Shown here: positions 22,901 to 36,300 of the stretch, piece after piece | Position numbering within the stretch: the stretch's first letter is position 1 | How the letters are laid out: the number at the start of each line of letters is the position of its first letter | Origin: Marchantia polymorpha subsp. ruderalis | Lineage: Eukaryota > Streptophyta > Marchantiopsida > Marchantiales > Marchantiaceae | Assembly: GCA_037833965.1 (NCBI GenBank) | Contig: AP031353.1 | Location: forward strand, 9,922,501-9,986,500 | Direction of reading: 5' to 3' | DNA length: 64,000 nucleotides | Made by a program: the position numbers and the translations under genes | The notes under the pieces: generated by a model | What the model saw: only the letters and a program-made list of their open reading frames with translations | What the model was told of the DNA's origin: nothing | The model's database searches: none

Positions 22901-25900
22901 TGCAGGGGGGGATCAATTTGCATCACAGAGAGCGGGTTGGAAATGTGCATGAGAACTTTGACAGGCGGCGGACAAATGATAGGTGGAGTAATGAAGAGGA
23001 TGCGGAAGAAATGTGAAGATGGTGTGACATAATATGCAGTCTCTGGATTGAAACATTATCAACGCAGTAGATCTTCAAGACATCCTTCAGTCAAATTCGA
23101 TATGGTATCAGCTAAAGGATAAGGAGCGCAAGAACTCATTGTGGAATTTTACACACATCAACTTTTACTTTACTCCAAATCACCCCGTTCAGAACCTAGA
23201 GGACAAAATAATCTCCCACAGTTCGGCGTACTTGCTACCCTCAAGTGACAATGTAATTTGAGTTCTGAGGTAAGTCGGAACTGCTCAACCTAAAGGTATG
23301 AAATCAGACTTCTAGGTTTGCAATGAAATAGCCAATATATTTAACATACACAGATATACATAACAACCAAAATAATGCAGCTGATTATTGTGTTTAGAAA
23401 AAAATTCTTTGTCTGCGCCTTAAAACATTTCCTAAGCTTGCCACAAACTTAAAACATTGTGGATTATAGTTATTTTAAACAAATTTGATATCAGGATAAT
23501 GCAAGTATTATTCTTACAATAAAAACTGTAGATTGGTATTCTCACTTCTTTGTTGATCGATTGCCAAACTACGAAGATAACAGTACGCCATCCAAGGCTA
23601 AAGTCGTTCTATTATTTGCATTTCTCAATTCCAAAAGCAAGAAGAGATGCTTTTCAGGTTCTGTAAAAGAACAGCAAATTATATATATTTCCTTTGAGTT
23701 GTCATCAAATCCAGTCCTTCAACATCAGAATAATTGCATAGACAAAAATACCACTTTCAGAAAACTTACATGTTTAGCCATCCCAAAGTCTGCAAGTTTT
23801 ACATTGCCGCGCGTGTCCACCAGAATGTTTGCTCCCTTAATGTCTCTGAAAAGGTTGAAACGAAAAGATATATAAGAACATGAACTAGAGCATTCGTGAT
23901 TATCTCTTACAGTGGCAACTAAAGCTGACTCAAAAAGGCCCTAAAGATCGTAAATCCGATGTTGTATGTTAGATTCAAAGCACGGTCCAAAGAGCACCTG
24001 TGGACAGTGTTCATGTTGTGCAAATAAGCCAACCCAGAAAGAATCTGCCGAGTAAAGCTTCTAATTACTGGCTCTTTGAACTGGCCATATTCTTGCAAAA
24101 GTTTGTGAATTGATCCTCCTGATACGTATTCGAGGTAAATACAGAGTCTATCCTCCAACTGCAACCAATGGGCAAGAGAAATAAAACCAAACAGGGTAAG
24201 GCACCTATCTGCAACGTTCTGAAGCTAGAAACTTAAGGGAATGGGGCAAAACCCCGACTCAAGTACATAACAAAAGAAAAATTTGACAACAAGAAGTATG
24301 GTATCTCCCGCAAGAATGCCACTCAATGACACTAAACAGTTACAAAAACCGCGCACCAAAAAAAACGTCCACCAAGCAACAACAACCGGTTAAGCCTTGA
24401 CAGCGATTCATAAAATCCAAGTGGTTGTAGCCTCCACTGTATCTATTGTCTACTGTTGTCTATATAAACGTGAAACATCCTCAGACTGTACTTGGCAAGC
24501 AGAAAGAATTCAGTAAAGCTAGTAAATGTACAAGTCCACATAATCTTTTACATTTATCGGAATAAGCACGGACAAGCTACGCATGGTAAGACCAGGAATG
24601 GTAACAGTGATTTGATCAAAGATGAACAGAATACCCCTACCGTTTCAGTCCCAATGTACTGTACAATGTTCTGGTGCCGTAACCTGCTAAGTAGAGAGAT
24701 TTCCTGTAATCGCAAGCATATCCAGAAAATTAGCAAGGTGATAAAGCAAAGAGACTCCGAGTTACGAGTCTTGCAGTGTGCATGCAATACGTGCGGACAA
24801 ACTTCTACTCGAAGAAAAAACAACATGCAAATGTGTAGAATTCAATGTAATCCAACAAGCTTCTTTCACCGTACCAACAGCACGACATATTCTAGCATAC
24901 GTGGTATCATCCTTTTGACTGGATATTGCTTAATTTTGACTAGGTCAAGCATGGTGACAGGCGCATCACCTGTCCTAATTGCTTCACACTCTCCTTCGAC
25001 TTGGAATCATCAGATACAAGAAGGACCTCCTTCATGGCACATAAGGAGCCACTATCGCTGCAAGATTCAGGACAAAAGATTCACATTGAGTTCAGATTCA
25101 TGTGGGATGAGAAGGGCTCGTGTTTCCACATTAGATGCTGCCATCTTGGAAAAATAAAGGACACAGATATCTTTGACCCCAAAAATGGCAGAACGTTATG
25201 ACATGGTAACCATACTACAGAGCCTACATCAACATAAACTGTACATTTAAGCGGATGAAAAGTAGGCGTTGAAATCATACCTATTGAAACCCACGTATAC
25301 ATTCCCAAAAGTTCCACTCCCTAAAAGTTTCCCCTTTTGCCATCGAGTGGGTACACTCCCCAACATGTTATCGCCTCTGCTTGAACGTCCTGCGGTGGGA
25401 GAAGGAACTGGAGAAACTGAGGGAGAAGCTAATGGAGATCCTCCAGAATGAGCTCGAGGTGGTAATGGTAAGGGATGAGCAGAAGTTTTCCCATCTTCGT
25501 GCCAACTTGTCGGCGAATCTGGAGCTCCGGGACCCAATGCTCTAGGGTGTAGCGGAGATACTGTACCACTTTGACCCCTAGAGCTGGGACCTGGGCTTCT
25601 TTGCCGCGGACTTGGTATAGGCGACCTTTCGGGACTCCTCCTGCTTTGATTCCACAGCATCTGATTGGGATCCCCGCCGGAAGAATTATGCCCTGAATTG
25701 TGTCCTGAACCTGGACTGGATCCTTGTGCAGAACCTGAAAGACCCTCGGGTCTACCCCACATCACAGCATATGCTTGTTCAGAGTTGCTCGCCCGCCTTG
25801 GACTCCTCGCTGGGCTGGACATAGAGCTATCAGGCGCGCTGCCATTCGACTGTAGGAAGCGAACAGTATGTAATGTTGGATCCATGATTATCGGGGCTAG

Positions 25901-27093
25901 ACTTCTCTTTGGAGGTGAATAGCATCTCTTGGGTGAACTAGATGGAGTGTGGCCCCCTAGAAGTGGACTGCTGGGTCGGGAAAGTTCCTGCTTAGAGTTC
26001 TTTCTGCTATGCTTTGGAGTCATAGAACCCAGCCTGGAACATTGACAAAGTCTGAATCAAAAGCAGTACAAAAATTAAATAAAACTGATCGAGAAATCAG
26101 GACGGACAAGACCTCACAGTAGAAAACGTTTCAGAGCAACCGCTTACTAATTTGGTGAAATGAGAAGTCACGAAATGAAAGAGAACTCCAAGAGAGACAC
26201 AGAGAGAGGGCAGTATGTGAAACTCCAGCGCAGCGCCTGGTCTACTGACATTTTGTTAAAAAAGGCAGACTTGGAAGGTAGATGCGAGGATACATTGCTA
26301 TGAAATGCAGGACAATTGACCCAGTAATACCGTGATTTGTTTCTATAAAATTCACTAAAACACACTTGGAAACCCTAGATTATAATAACTTGTCCAGACG
26401 TAGGTATTCGATACTTGAGATCGTATGACTGTTCAACTTTTACTTCAGGTCCTCACCAGAAGCAAGCCAAGGGGCAAAAGAAAGAAATACTTACGAAGAT
26501 CCATTGGGCCGCAGTTGATCCGGTGTTTCCAAGTCATGATATGGTCTCAGGCGAGAAAGGGGTGTCGCATTGTGCCAAACTTCTGCAACCTCCACGCTAC
26601 CAAGTGAACTCGCGCTGGAATTTGAGCATGACGGACAATTTGAAATTCCTTGATCGGCCTCTCCAGGGTCCAGGCGCAAATTTTTTGATTCTGGTACAGT
26701 AGAAGGAAGAGGCATAGATGTATAATGGTGTAGCACTGGGGTTTGCTGATGAGGATGCGATGTAAGACCAGAACCGGAAAACGTTCTTCCTAGCGGGGCG
26801 CATGGTAATGGCAATGGTTGTGCTTGGGCCTGAGGCTTCCTGTCGTTGAAGCTTGGACACCTCGTGGACGGCGTGGACGGGGAAGGGGATCTTGAGCCCG
26901 CTGCAAATGGCGAGCCAGGTTCCTGCGAGGATGCATCTAAGCTGTACCGGGGTGTCCTGGTTGCACCACTTTCTTCCTCCGCGAGACATTTAGGTCTCCT
27001 CCCGTGATGCGACCGATGTTGAGAACCATCTAAACCACCATCCTTGTTACCTTTCCTGACTTCCTTAGAGGTGGACTTCCCCCACCAGGGCAT
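19904..27093 (-). CDS. YDA: YODA-type MAP kinase kinase kinase
   Basis: Cytosolic Ser/Thr kinase at the head of a MAPK cascade, phosphorylating MKKs. In plants this clade controls embryo and stomatal patterning and defence. Eleven exons join to 961 residues: 27093-26495, 26033-25281, 25057-24970, 24703-24641, 24158-23998, 23845-23770, 22498-22439, 22137-22030, 21299-21072, 20944-20862 and 20570-19904. The start [12 protein letters not shown] is the signature of YDA and its paralogues. A Ser/Pro-rich regulatory region reaches residue 430. The kinase domain is about 431-687: GSGTFGNV, Lys460 in CAMKEV, HRDIKGAN (Asp556), DFG 574-576, GSPYWMAPE ending at 600, and DIWSLGC. All catalytic residues are present. 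The tail has a degenerate Gly-Ser-(Ala/Thr)-His-rich repeat. An in-frame frame extends 5' of MPWW to 27279, but family conservation favours the MPWW start. A long GA-rich leader lies upstream. Confidence 0.94.
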
Positions 27094-29560
27094 TTTCGGA
27101 AAAGGGTTGCACACACAAGCTGGAAAACAGGAAGAGATAGGAGAGGGAGAGCCACAATATGCGCAAGACAGCATAAAATTTGTCACCGTGCCGATGGAAT
27201 CTAGTCCATCAGCACTGGTATCATATGCTACTGTCGTTGAGTGTTCGACGAAAGGGCTGAGAACACACAGTTCCGCCAACTGAAGGTATTATCCCAACCA
27301 ACTCGTCGCCAACTCAGCTTGCAAATGAAAAACCTGGCATGTCTTCCGGCATCCATGAACAAAGCTTCCTGGACAACCCTAGTCCACAGGCAGGACAACA
27401 CCCGACGGCGGAGCATTCGTCCATCGCGAGGACTCGATCATTCCTTCGATAACATCACCGCCTATGTAAACTGCAACCGGAGAAGCATGTACAGTAAATG
27501 CGCGAGTCGTGTACACACTCACTAAACCACCACAATTTGACAAGTTCAAAGACAACCACATTCCTCCTTCCGACAGTGATTAATCTTGAATACGATGTAG
27601 CGGATAGCTCGCTAGATCCACACCAAAAACTAGCCCTAGATATAGAGCTGAAATCGCAACCAAAAAAGGGCCAGTTTGAAACACAATCGCTCCAATAGTT
27701 CCTAAATGACGGGAAGATGCACAACCCTACAATCGCAAACGAGGTGTACGAAATCAGGTATAAAATCAGTAAACGGCTCGATTGTACAGACAGGAGGGAC
27801 ATGTATACGGATGAGAAGGCCATGAGATGAACCTGAGATGACAGTGATGCTCCCTGAAGTGTCCAAGAAACGAAGAGTTGACGAATATTTTTTCTCAGGC
27901 GAGCTCTCGAATACATGGGAGGTGTTGAAAGCAAATGTAAAACTGAAATCCCAACAGGATAATCTGATCACTCGCGGAAGTAACCATATGTGCAGCTGGT
28001 TCCCTAGCCTGCTCCGTGGTTTCCAAATAGGTCATCCAAACCTGAAACACCCGGAGCCACCACACCCGGCTTCCATGACCAAGAAAAAGAGCAACCACGA
28101 ACACCCGTTCCGGCGTCCCGGACTGTTTTCACCTTGCAAGCAAAGCATTAATTTAAGTCTACAAAATGCACGCCTTGGAGCAATTGCAAATTCGGGATCG
28201 ACTGATGCCACGGGTGATCAGCTACACCATTGTCTGAATCCTGTACGACTGCACCGTCCAATCCGACCGATTTAATCACCTGAGACAAAAAAGCCCTATA
28301 ATTCGCCGTGAAGTCAACTACACTGGCAGGATTGCGTCCATTCTGCTCCCGACATGATCATCGTCATCGCAGCAATCCGTCCCTAGTCCGCCATATTCCC
28401 TTCTCGCCCCCAGCGCAGACCGAACCCCGGCTCAACAACCTCCCATTGCACCCACACCGCCCTCCGGCACTCATCTATTCGGCCCCTCCTCTCGTCCGTC
28501 TCCGCGACCACGGCCACCGACGTCACAATCAAACCCTCGCCCACCTCCTTTCAAATCGTCCTCTTATTCCTCAATCATCCGCCATCAATCTCTCCCTCCG
28601 TCGCTCTCGTCCCCAACACCTGTTCCGTCTCTTGCAGCACTCTCCTCTTCCGCCCTCCGCTCCACTTCCCTTCCCCTCCCTTCCTTTCCCGTTCCCGGCC
28701 TCGCCTTCCCTTCCCTCGCCTTGCCTTTCGTGTCCTGTCCCTGCCCTGCCCTGCCCTGCCCTCTCTGCCCTCTGCCCTCTTCTGCCCTGCCCTGGCCTCC
28801 TCCTCCCCCCCTCCCCGTCGTCGTCCTTGCGCCCTCCTCCTGCTCCTGCTGCTGCAGCTGCTGCTGCCTCCTTCCTTCCCCCTTCTTCTCTTCGTCCTCC
28901 GTCGCTCGCCCGCGCGCTCGTTTCTTCGTGTTCTTTCTCCCCTCCCTCACTAACTACAGTCTCGCTCGTTCTGCCTCCTCCTCCCCCTCCCCATTCCCCA
29001 ACGTGGCACGAGCGAACTGCTCTGCTGCGAATGCCGACCTCGATGCACCAGAACGGAACAACTCCTCTCCTCCCCTCCCCTCCCCTCCCCTCCCTCCAGG
29101 ACACCCTCCCCTCGCTTCCCGAACCAAACCAAACAAAAACAGCAGCAGCAGCAAACAAGAGCTATCTATGCTATACCCCAATGCTACCAATGCTACGCTA
29201 CCCCACCATCGCCAGCAGCAGCAGCATCATCAGTCGGCCTACGCTCGCTCGCTCGCTCCCTCGCAAGAACCCCAAGCCCCGCGAGCGAAGAATACAAAAT
29301 CCCCGCACCAGAAACAGAGAGAGGGAAAATGAGCCCTACGCCCATTAATGCTCTCAGACAGACAGACAGACAGACAGACAGACAGGACGCCCCATCCTCC
29401 TCCTCCTCCGTGACCATCGCCAGTTTGGCCAGCCCGCCGTCTCGCTCCGCAGCGACGTCCTGCTCCACGTGCCCGGCGCCAGCGCTGCGCCCCGCAAGCG
29501 GCCGAACGTCCCTCGGCTCCGCCTCGTAAGGAAGAACGCAAGAACTAACTAACTAACTCG
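27094..29560 (-). promoter_or_regulatory. MAPKKK leader and promoter, extreme GA/CT strand bias
   Basis: Upstream of the MAPKKK start on its strand. A CTTTTCCAG acceptor-like site about 26 nt before the ATG suggests a 5'-UTR intron. From about 28360 to 29120 the plus strand is almost pure C/T with CCCTG, CCTCC and TCC runs, so the transcript strand would be GA-rich. Such tracts are common in plant leaders and GAGA-type promoters bound by BPC proteins (established for the class, not shown here). A 346-codon plus frame and several minus frames in this tract are low-complexity artefacts. CAGA and AACT microsatellites occur near 29355 and 29541. Confidence 0.55.
29355..29385. repeat. CAGA microsatellite
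   Basis: About seven perfect ACAG/CAGA units on the plus strand at the upstream edge of the GA/CT-biased tract. Confidence 0.9.
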
Positions 29561-30540
29561 GCCCTCGGCCCCCGCTGACTGACCTCCTCCTTCCTTTGAC
29601 GACATGTCACCGTCAGTCATGTCACGCGCATGACATGCGACATGCGACATGCCACTCGCTAACATTCTCTCGGAATCACGCGAGATGCATCCGGATTTAA
29701 ATTCAAAATCCCGCAAAGTCTAAGTCGCGGACTCCGACTTCCACTCCGCCGCGCCTCTCCCGCTAGCGTCAAGCCGCTCCACCTACACACTTGTCGCTTG
29801 CCTTTTCTTTCATGAGCCAATTAAGGAGATTTCCCCTGGCTTTTACTATTAATACCGCTGCTAGAGAACCACTCCCTATATTAGAATATGCCCTCGCTCC
29901 GGCATCATTTCTGATAGGCTGCTATTTAGTTCCGGCGTCTAAAAACATCCGGTAACGTGATCTGCGAATACTGGGCCTCGTTCCAACTCTCTTAAAAGAG
30001 GGCGAATTAATCCCTCAATCACCCCACCCCTCCTATCCCACAATTACTCCCGCCTAGGATAACCCTACGGAATTAGGTTTCTACTTATTTTTTGCGTCGA
30101 GGACTCTCGGGGTCATAAACAAGGGTCCGTCGCGCTTTCTTCACGAGTCTCGGTATCGTTAAGACTACTGAAGCTGATCCGCATCATGCGTGGTGAGAGT
30201 CCACGGTTCATCCAGGCCATATCACAAACATTAACGTCATAGCGTCATCCGCTTCACATCGAGGACGTGATGAAAAGCTGCATTTTGTTATGATTCGACA
30301 AATCCAATCGGTGCCCTTTTTTCTTTTGAAGGCGCGTTTCCATGTTTTCAACTTCTGTCTGGGTGATGAGAGTAAAATATTCACTCATGTCATTCACACG
30401 TATGTATGAGATGAATTACCTGACTTCTAGGGGTAATCGAAGGGCATTAATCGAGCGATTAGATGACAATCCCCCTCTCAAATGTATGTCTCTAAAATCA
30501 AGGTGGCTTTCTCGAGTTCTAAAATTTTCTTAGATAAGAG
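29561..30540. other. Intergenic region, probable distal MAPKKK promoter
   Basis: Mixed composition, with small clustered repeats of GACATGC near 29620-29650. No open frame of note and no recognisable gene. Confidence 0.55.
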
Positions 30541-33532
30541 AGCAAAACCTAAACTCATATGAATCCCAGGCCTACAAAAAATGTGACAATAATAAGTAAA
30601 CACATTCCTGCAACTTTTCTTCAGATATGACACCCACAAAGAAAATCAACGCTCCTACGCTAAAGCATGATAAACAAGAAATAAAAATGTTACACTAACC
30701 AGACGGTATATTCATTGCAAAATATAAAATGCACTAAATGTGACATTCATTATCTGCAATATATATTTCATATTATATACAGTCATATAATATAAAAGAT
30801 CATATAACAATGAAGCCACTGGTGCCTCTCCACCATAGTCACACTCTTTTGATTTTCAAATTCAAAATCTGAAACCTCATGAAACCTGATTTGAATTCTG
30901 TCACCACATGCCTAGTTCATAAGAAAGCAATTTTGCATCTAACGTTGTGTTCGATGTAAGTAGCTATGATTACGCACTTGGATCTAATTGCTTTGTTTAA
31001 TCTTACACACGAGTATATACTCACTGAATTACCTGTACATAAGTCATGACAGAAGCAATGAAATAAAAAAACATCAAACGCTTTCAACATTTTTTCATTT
31101 TTTAAGTGTGCAAACACACTAAGAAGTATACTGCATTAATATCTAATCTGTTTGATAACCTTTTCCCATAAAATAATTGCAATGAGATCAAATAAATCTT
31201 GTCTTTGAAATAAATTTGTAAAGTAAAATTAAAAATATTATGCAAAATAAAATTCAGCATAATTTCAGTCTATACAAACATGAATAAATCAAAATGAAAG
31301 AAAGAAATAATATGTAGTTATATTTACTATTTCAACAAACTTCTTCAAACAAGTTACACAAAACATATTTAGAAACATTATCACTTAAAATTTATATAAC
31401 TTGGCATTATTACATTTATCAATATATAATGCCTCATATTTCTGTTCAAATATTTTGAGTTGTATGTTTTTGTAGAAACTCGTTCAAATTTCTTGGATAA
31501 TTTTCAAGTTACACAAACGAATAAGTAATTTCACTAGCCTTCCGCGGGTTTTTCCTATAATCAACATTTTAAACATTTTATACATAAAATTAACAATTTC
31601 ATTTCTAAAAAATTAATATTAAATAAAAAACATCAAATATATTTTTCTTCTAAGTCAATTATCTATAGTCAAATAATGCATTGAAGAAAAATTTTGAAGC
31701 GGAAAATAACTGTTTCTCGTCTGTAAAATTTTTTGTCTGAAACTTTATTTATATCCAACAAATCATTGTGATCATGACTATAAAATCTGATATTTATATT
31801 AATTTTGCACAAGCGAATGTGTTCCGGAAACAATCTTTCTAAACATATGTATCAAATCAATACATTCATAATATGATATACATTTAACCGTTTTTATCAT
31901 TCATTACAGAAAAGGATTAAAAAAATCATTAAATGAAATAATCAGTATTTTGAAACGCTGCATCTCAAATTTCCAATATTATGTATATTATTAATATATT
32001 TAACAAGTAAAAAGGAAGCTTTTTTTATAAAAAAAAAATAATTTCTTGTTAAACTATACAACAATAATTCATCATGATGAAGACCAAATATTTATAATCA
32101 TTTATCTATTTATAAAAAAATATTTATTATATCAATGAAATTCATATGTTCCTTATAACGGATATAGTTAACTACATTTGATGTTTTTTAAAACATTGCT
32201 ATCTGATTTCAAGGAAATATTCGAGTTAAACATCAAATGAAAGTGATAAATATAAGTTGACATACTTTCGAGACTTTTTTGAATAAATGTTGGCTTCTTA
32301 TCTAAAATATATCAGTTTTTATTTATATATATAAAAAATTTGACCCAAAAAATTTAAATAACATAAATATCAAGAAAAAAATTTGTACAAAAATATACGA
32401 ATGATACTACAAATATTACCTCAAAGTCAACAAACATTAGTTACAAACACAAAGCTAAAATAATCAAAAGTGATATTTGCAAAAACAAACTTAAAACATA
32501 TTGCTAGACTAATATTTGTTACACAATCATAGCAAAAATAATAAACTAGAAAAATATCAACAATAAGAATTTATATTTTTAAACACTTAAAATTATATAT
32601 AAAATGAAATGAATTAAATTCTTATTATTTCAATTGATACATTATCATCAAGCATTTATGTCAAGAATTAAGGCAAATATATGAACTTTATGTTTTGCTT
32701 GTACGAATTCAACGATTTTATTGATACATTTGTTCAAAATTGCAATTGAAAACTAATTGAAGCACATGATTTGATACATCGTAATTACTATCATACCTCA
32801 AGTGTCATAATTGAAATATTTTAGCTCAAATATAGAAAAAATATGATATTTCTAAAAAATTGTCATTTCTGCGTATTTATTTACAATAAGACATTGAAAA
32901 GTCTCAAAATACAACAATTCAGCCAAATCACAATATACTTTTGTCCAAATAAGACTTATTAATAGTAAATAAAATGAATTTCCATCGACGATATAACAAA
33001 ATTCATTATATCAATGACTATCAGTAGACACTAGATTTACATAAAAAACTCATAACTGATGAAATGCTTCAGAAATTTGTGGTTTCAATAGTTAAAAATA
33101 TAATATGGTAATAATTTTCCAATAATGTTCACAATAGTTGACAGGACTATATGCTATCCATAAGGAGATTGACTTTCTATTCATTTTTTGTGTTAAACAA
33201 CTTTATGAACAAATGAATTATTTTTCACAAGCTTTTCAATTTTTGATCTTGATAAACTAGTATGAAGATGATTAAAATATTTATTGTGAGTGATTTTCAT
33301 ATGATATTTATATTGAAAAACATATAACTCTTATAAATGGATTAATGTATATTTGTTGCATAGATGAATTGATTGTGTGAAATTTGAAGCATTCAAGTTA
33401 ATTTACTTGTATATATACTATAATGTTTTTTTGCAATTCTCAATTTAATTATAAATAGTGTGTTAGCTTAAATAACAATATCAGCCAACTTGTGCCAAAC
33501 AAATATATTTTACTTTATTTATAATAAATTTA

Positions 33533-33649
33533 TTATAAAATTCCATATGCTGCTTGAATAAAATAATTTAATCATTAAAAAAATAGTCACTTTATTCATA
33601 GGATTTTTTTAATTATTTTATTCAGGCAGCCAATTATGAAATTTCATAA
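33533..33649. repeat. Imperfect inverted repeat, about 38-bp arms
   Basis: The left arm (33533-33568) contains GCTGCTTGAATAAAATAATT. The right arm (33611-33649), reverse-complemented, contains GGCTGCCTGAATAAAATAAT, and both outer ends read TTAT(A/G)AAATT(C/T)CATA. A spacer of about 42 bp separates them. It could be a small foldback or a decayed MITE. No clear target duplication is seen. Confidence 0.75.
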
Positions 33650-36044
33650 TCAAGTCATGATAAATATATATGAAATATATATTTTTAGCACAGATATTTT
33701 GTTTTTTGGAAACAATTGGAGTTGGATACAAAGCCAGTACTAACTCACAACGCTATTATCAGTATGTAAAATTAGGATTTAGTTATGAGATTCAACTTCA
33801 AGTTACACCTTTAGTTTGCCTCAGATTCAACCAAGTTCTCTAGGAAGGCTTCCAAGGATCCCGGATGGTATGAGTCAATACACGGAAAAAGAATATCTGG
33901 GGCTGAGATTGTTATTTAAGCAAATGCTAATTTAATTAAGCTACTGCTGAATTTGATAATTACAATTAAAACTAAAATTAAATTACCTTGAATTCTTCAA
34001 ATATTGAACATTTAATTAATATATGCAAAATATATATTAATCAATTTAAATGAGTTAAATAATTTTCAATATACCACCATTAAAATTAGAAGAAAACAAA
34101 TTGAATTTTTTTTTAATCAACAGAGCACATTTGTATTGACAGAATTTTTTGCACAGACTGCAATTGGATTATTTGTCATTTTTTTTTGAATATACGAAAT
34201 GAAGCAAAAAATGGAATTTCCCCAGTATCTAACTTTGATATAATTATATTATTATTATGTGCTAAAAAATCACATTAATAATATTGATTGACATTGGAAC
34301 CTTTATTTGCAGTCAATTAAACGAAACATGATCATAAAATCTCTTGATTATTTCATGAGATTGTGTTTTAGGCTTATATTGTAATTTATTGAATTATAGT
34401 TATTGGAGAAATATATCTTATTTCAGTCGAATAAAAAGTTGTGTACATATGAATTTATAAACAGAATTTAAAATGAATTCTGTTTTGAGGATGAACGTCA
34501 TATTCTTATATTTACTTTTAATTTTTAAACATACGAAATGATCTTTTATGTTATGGTACAGTTGTCTAGAAAATTGCCAATTTATTTAATAATTTAAATA
34601 CTAGTTTGCATATACCATTTTTAAAATCATATTTGGCACTAGAAACAAGATTAATTTTTTTCCAGTTCATATTGGGTGAAACTGATAAAAGTATAACTAA
34701 CATTCAAATACTTAATAATTTGAATTATCTTACTCATTATATATTATGAACTTATTGTCATGCTAGTGAGAAAAAATACCTGTGCATATTTTCCAAAAAG
34801 TTGATCTTACAAAACAACATTTTGTCAAATTTGGTTTCAGCAAAGACACAATACGCGTGATAGTCTTCAATTTGCTCATCTACACATGAAAAATTGTAGA
34901 AATATTTTTCATACATAGATATACATATATAGAATAAAGAGATAAATATAGTTACAAATATGTTATCAAAAAATTATCCAGATAAATATAAATTACATTT
35001 TACACATTGCATAATATATAGCTCATACATGTATTTAAACATATATTTCATTAGTTATTTATATAATGAAGTTTGGATCTGCATTTGGCTCATCATTAAC
35101 AGAAGTACAAATGTGATTGTGATGTGAAGTTAAGAAAGAGTATTCAATTTAATTTAGAATTAGAATGAAAAATGTTGGTTTTTTAGATAATAACTCATCT
35201 TTTGATGATTATCAAATTATCTTGTGGTCACAATGAAATAATTTGTATGTTGAATACATAGATATTTCAATAAATTTTCAAAATTGAAAAAACGTATACA
35301 TATTTTTAAAAGACATAATTTCAGGAATAGCAATGCATAACTATTTTCAAATTTTAACTCAAAAGAAGAAGAAAATGTTGAATATAATTCATTGTAACAT
35401 AAAATTAAGAAAGATGTATATAAAATGTTACAAATAACCGCCCTAATTACTTAACATGTACTGTTACATGTAACTTATACATGTAAGCTTAATTATGAGA
35501 TTTAATTTATCTATAGCATTTTTCCCAATTTGAAAATAAGACAGACACAAAAACTGATTTGTTGATTATAATTGTTATTTATAATTGATGTTCAGTGGAC
35601 ACCATGCGTAGTTTTTTAACAATGTATTTCAAGTAATTTTATTCTTGCACCCTTTATCTTAAGATTACTAGTTGACATCAATCTTACTCGTTTTTGCGTA
35701 CATTTGAAAAACAACTTATGTGATTCTGAAGTTATTGATAGTTATTTGTACTTTATCCTAATTTTTTTTGGTGAATCTATTTTTTTGCCGATCAATTGAA
35801 GTTAATACAGTGGTATGTACTAATATCAGTCATAATTTGGCAATCATAGCTGGTTTTTCTCTTTCCTATCCTCATTCAACACCTTTATTTAATTCCAGGA
35901 AACCGTGACGTTGGGGGAAGAAAACAATTAGTATATGAGGTCATGCACAGTATGACGATGTTCTCATAGAAGAGGACACATTTTTTTTTGTCAAAGAACC
36001 TATCTGATGACGACTTGTACTTAACAACTGTGAACAATATGCAG

Positions 36045-36068
36045 CTACATAAGGAAAGCCTTATGTAG
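36045..36068. repeat. Perfect 10-bp-arm hairpin
   Basis: CTACATAAGG, loop AAAG, CCTTATGTAG. It stands alone, with no T-run or gene to make it a recognisable terminator. Confidence 0.8.
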
Positions 36069-36300
36069 TTGTACATTGTTGTAAAATGTGATTTTTATAG
36101 ATTTAGAAGAGTCATCAGACTAAGTTATTTCTACATTTGTAGTAAATTTGAAGAGTATAATTTAAAAGCAACCAGAATAGTGTACTGGGTAAGATTTTGC
36201 TCTTAGAGGACATGATTCACAGTTTAAATTCTCTTGGCGGTGTGTTAACCGGACAATGTTTATTAAATTTTACTTTTAAATTACAGGGCCGTCATATTAT

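Larger units (their letters stand above)
30541..36300. other. AT-rich gene desert
   Basis: Nearly 6 kb of very AT-rich DNA, dense in stops in all frames. I could not recognise reverse transcriptase, integrase or transposase motifs in it. Two structured items stand out: an imperfect inverted repeat (33533-33649) and a perfect short hairpin (36045-36068). It is probably ancient, AT-drifted transposon DNA like 1-3700. Confidence 0.75.

Noticed and set aside
28308..29348. 346-codon plus frame rich in Ser, Pro and Leu
   Set aside because: It is a read-through of CT-rich simple sequence upstream of the MAPKKK, with no domain and several equally open shadow frames.
36180..36245. tRNA- or SINE-like segment (GGGTAAGATTTTGCTCTTAG, later GTTTAAATTCT)
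   Set aside because: The A- and B-box resemblance is weak, no cloverleaf stems could be paired, and there is no A tail.
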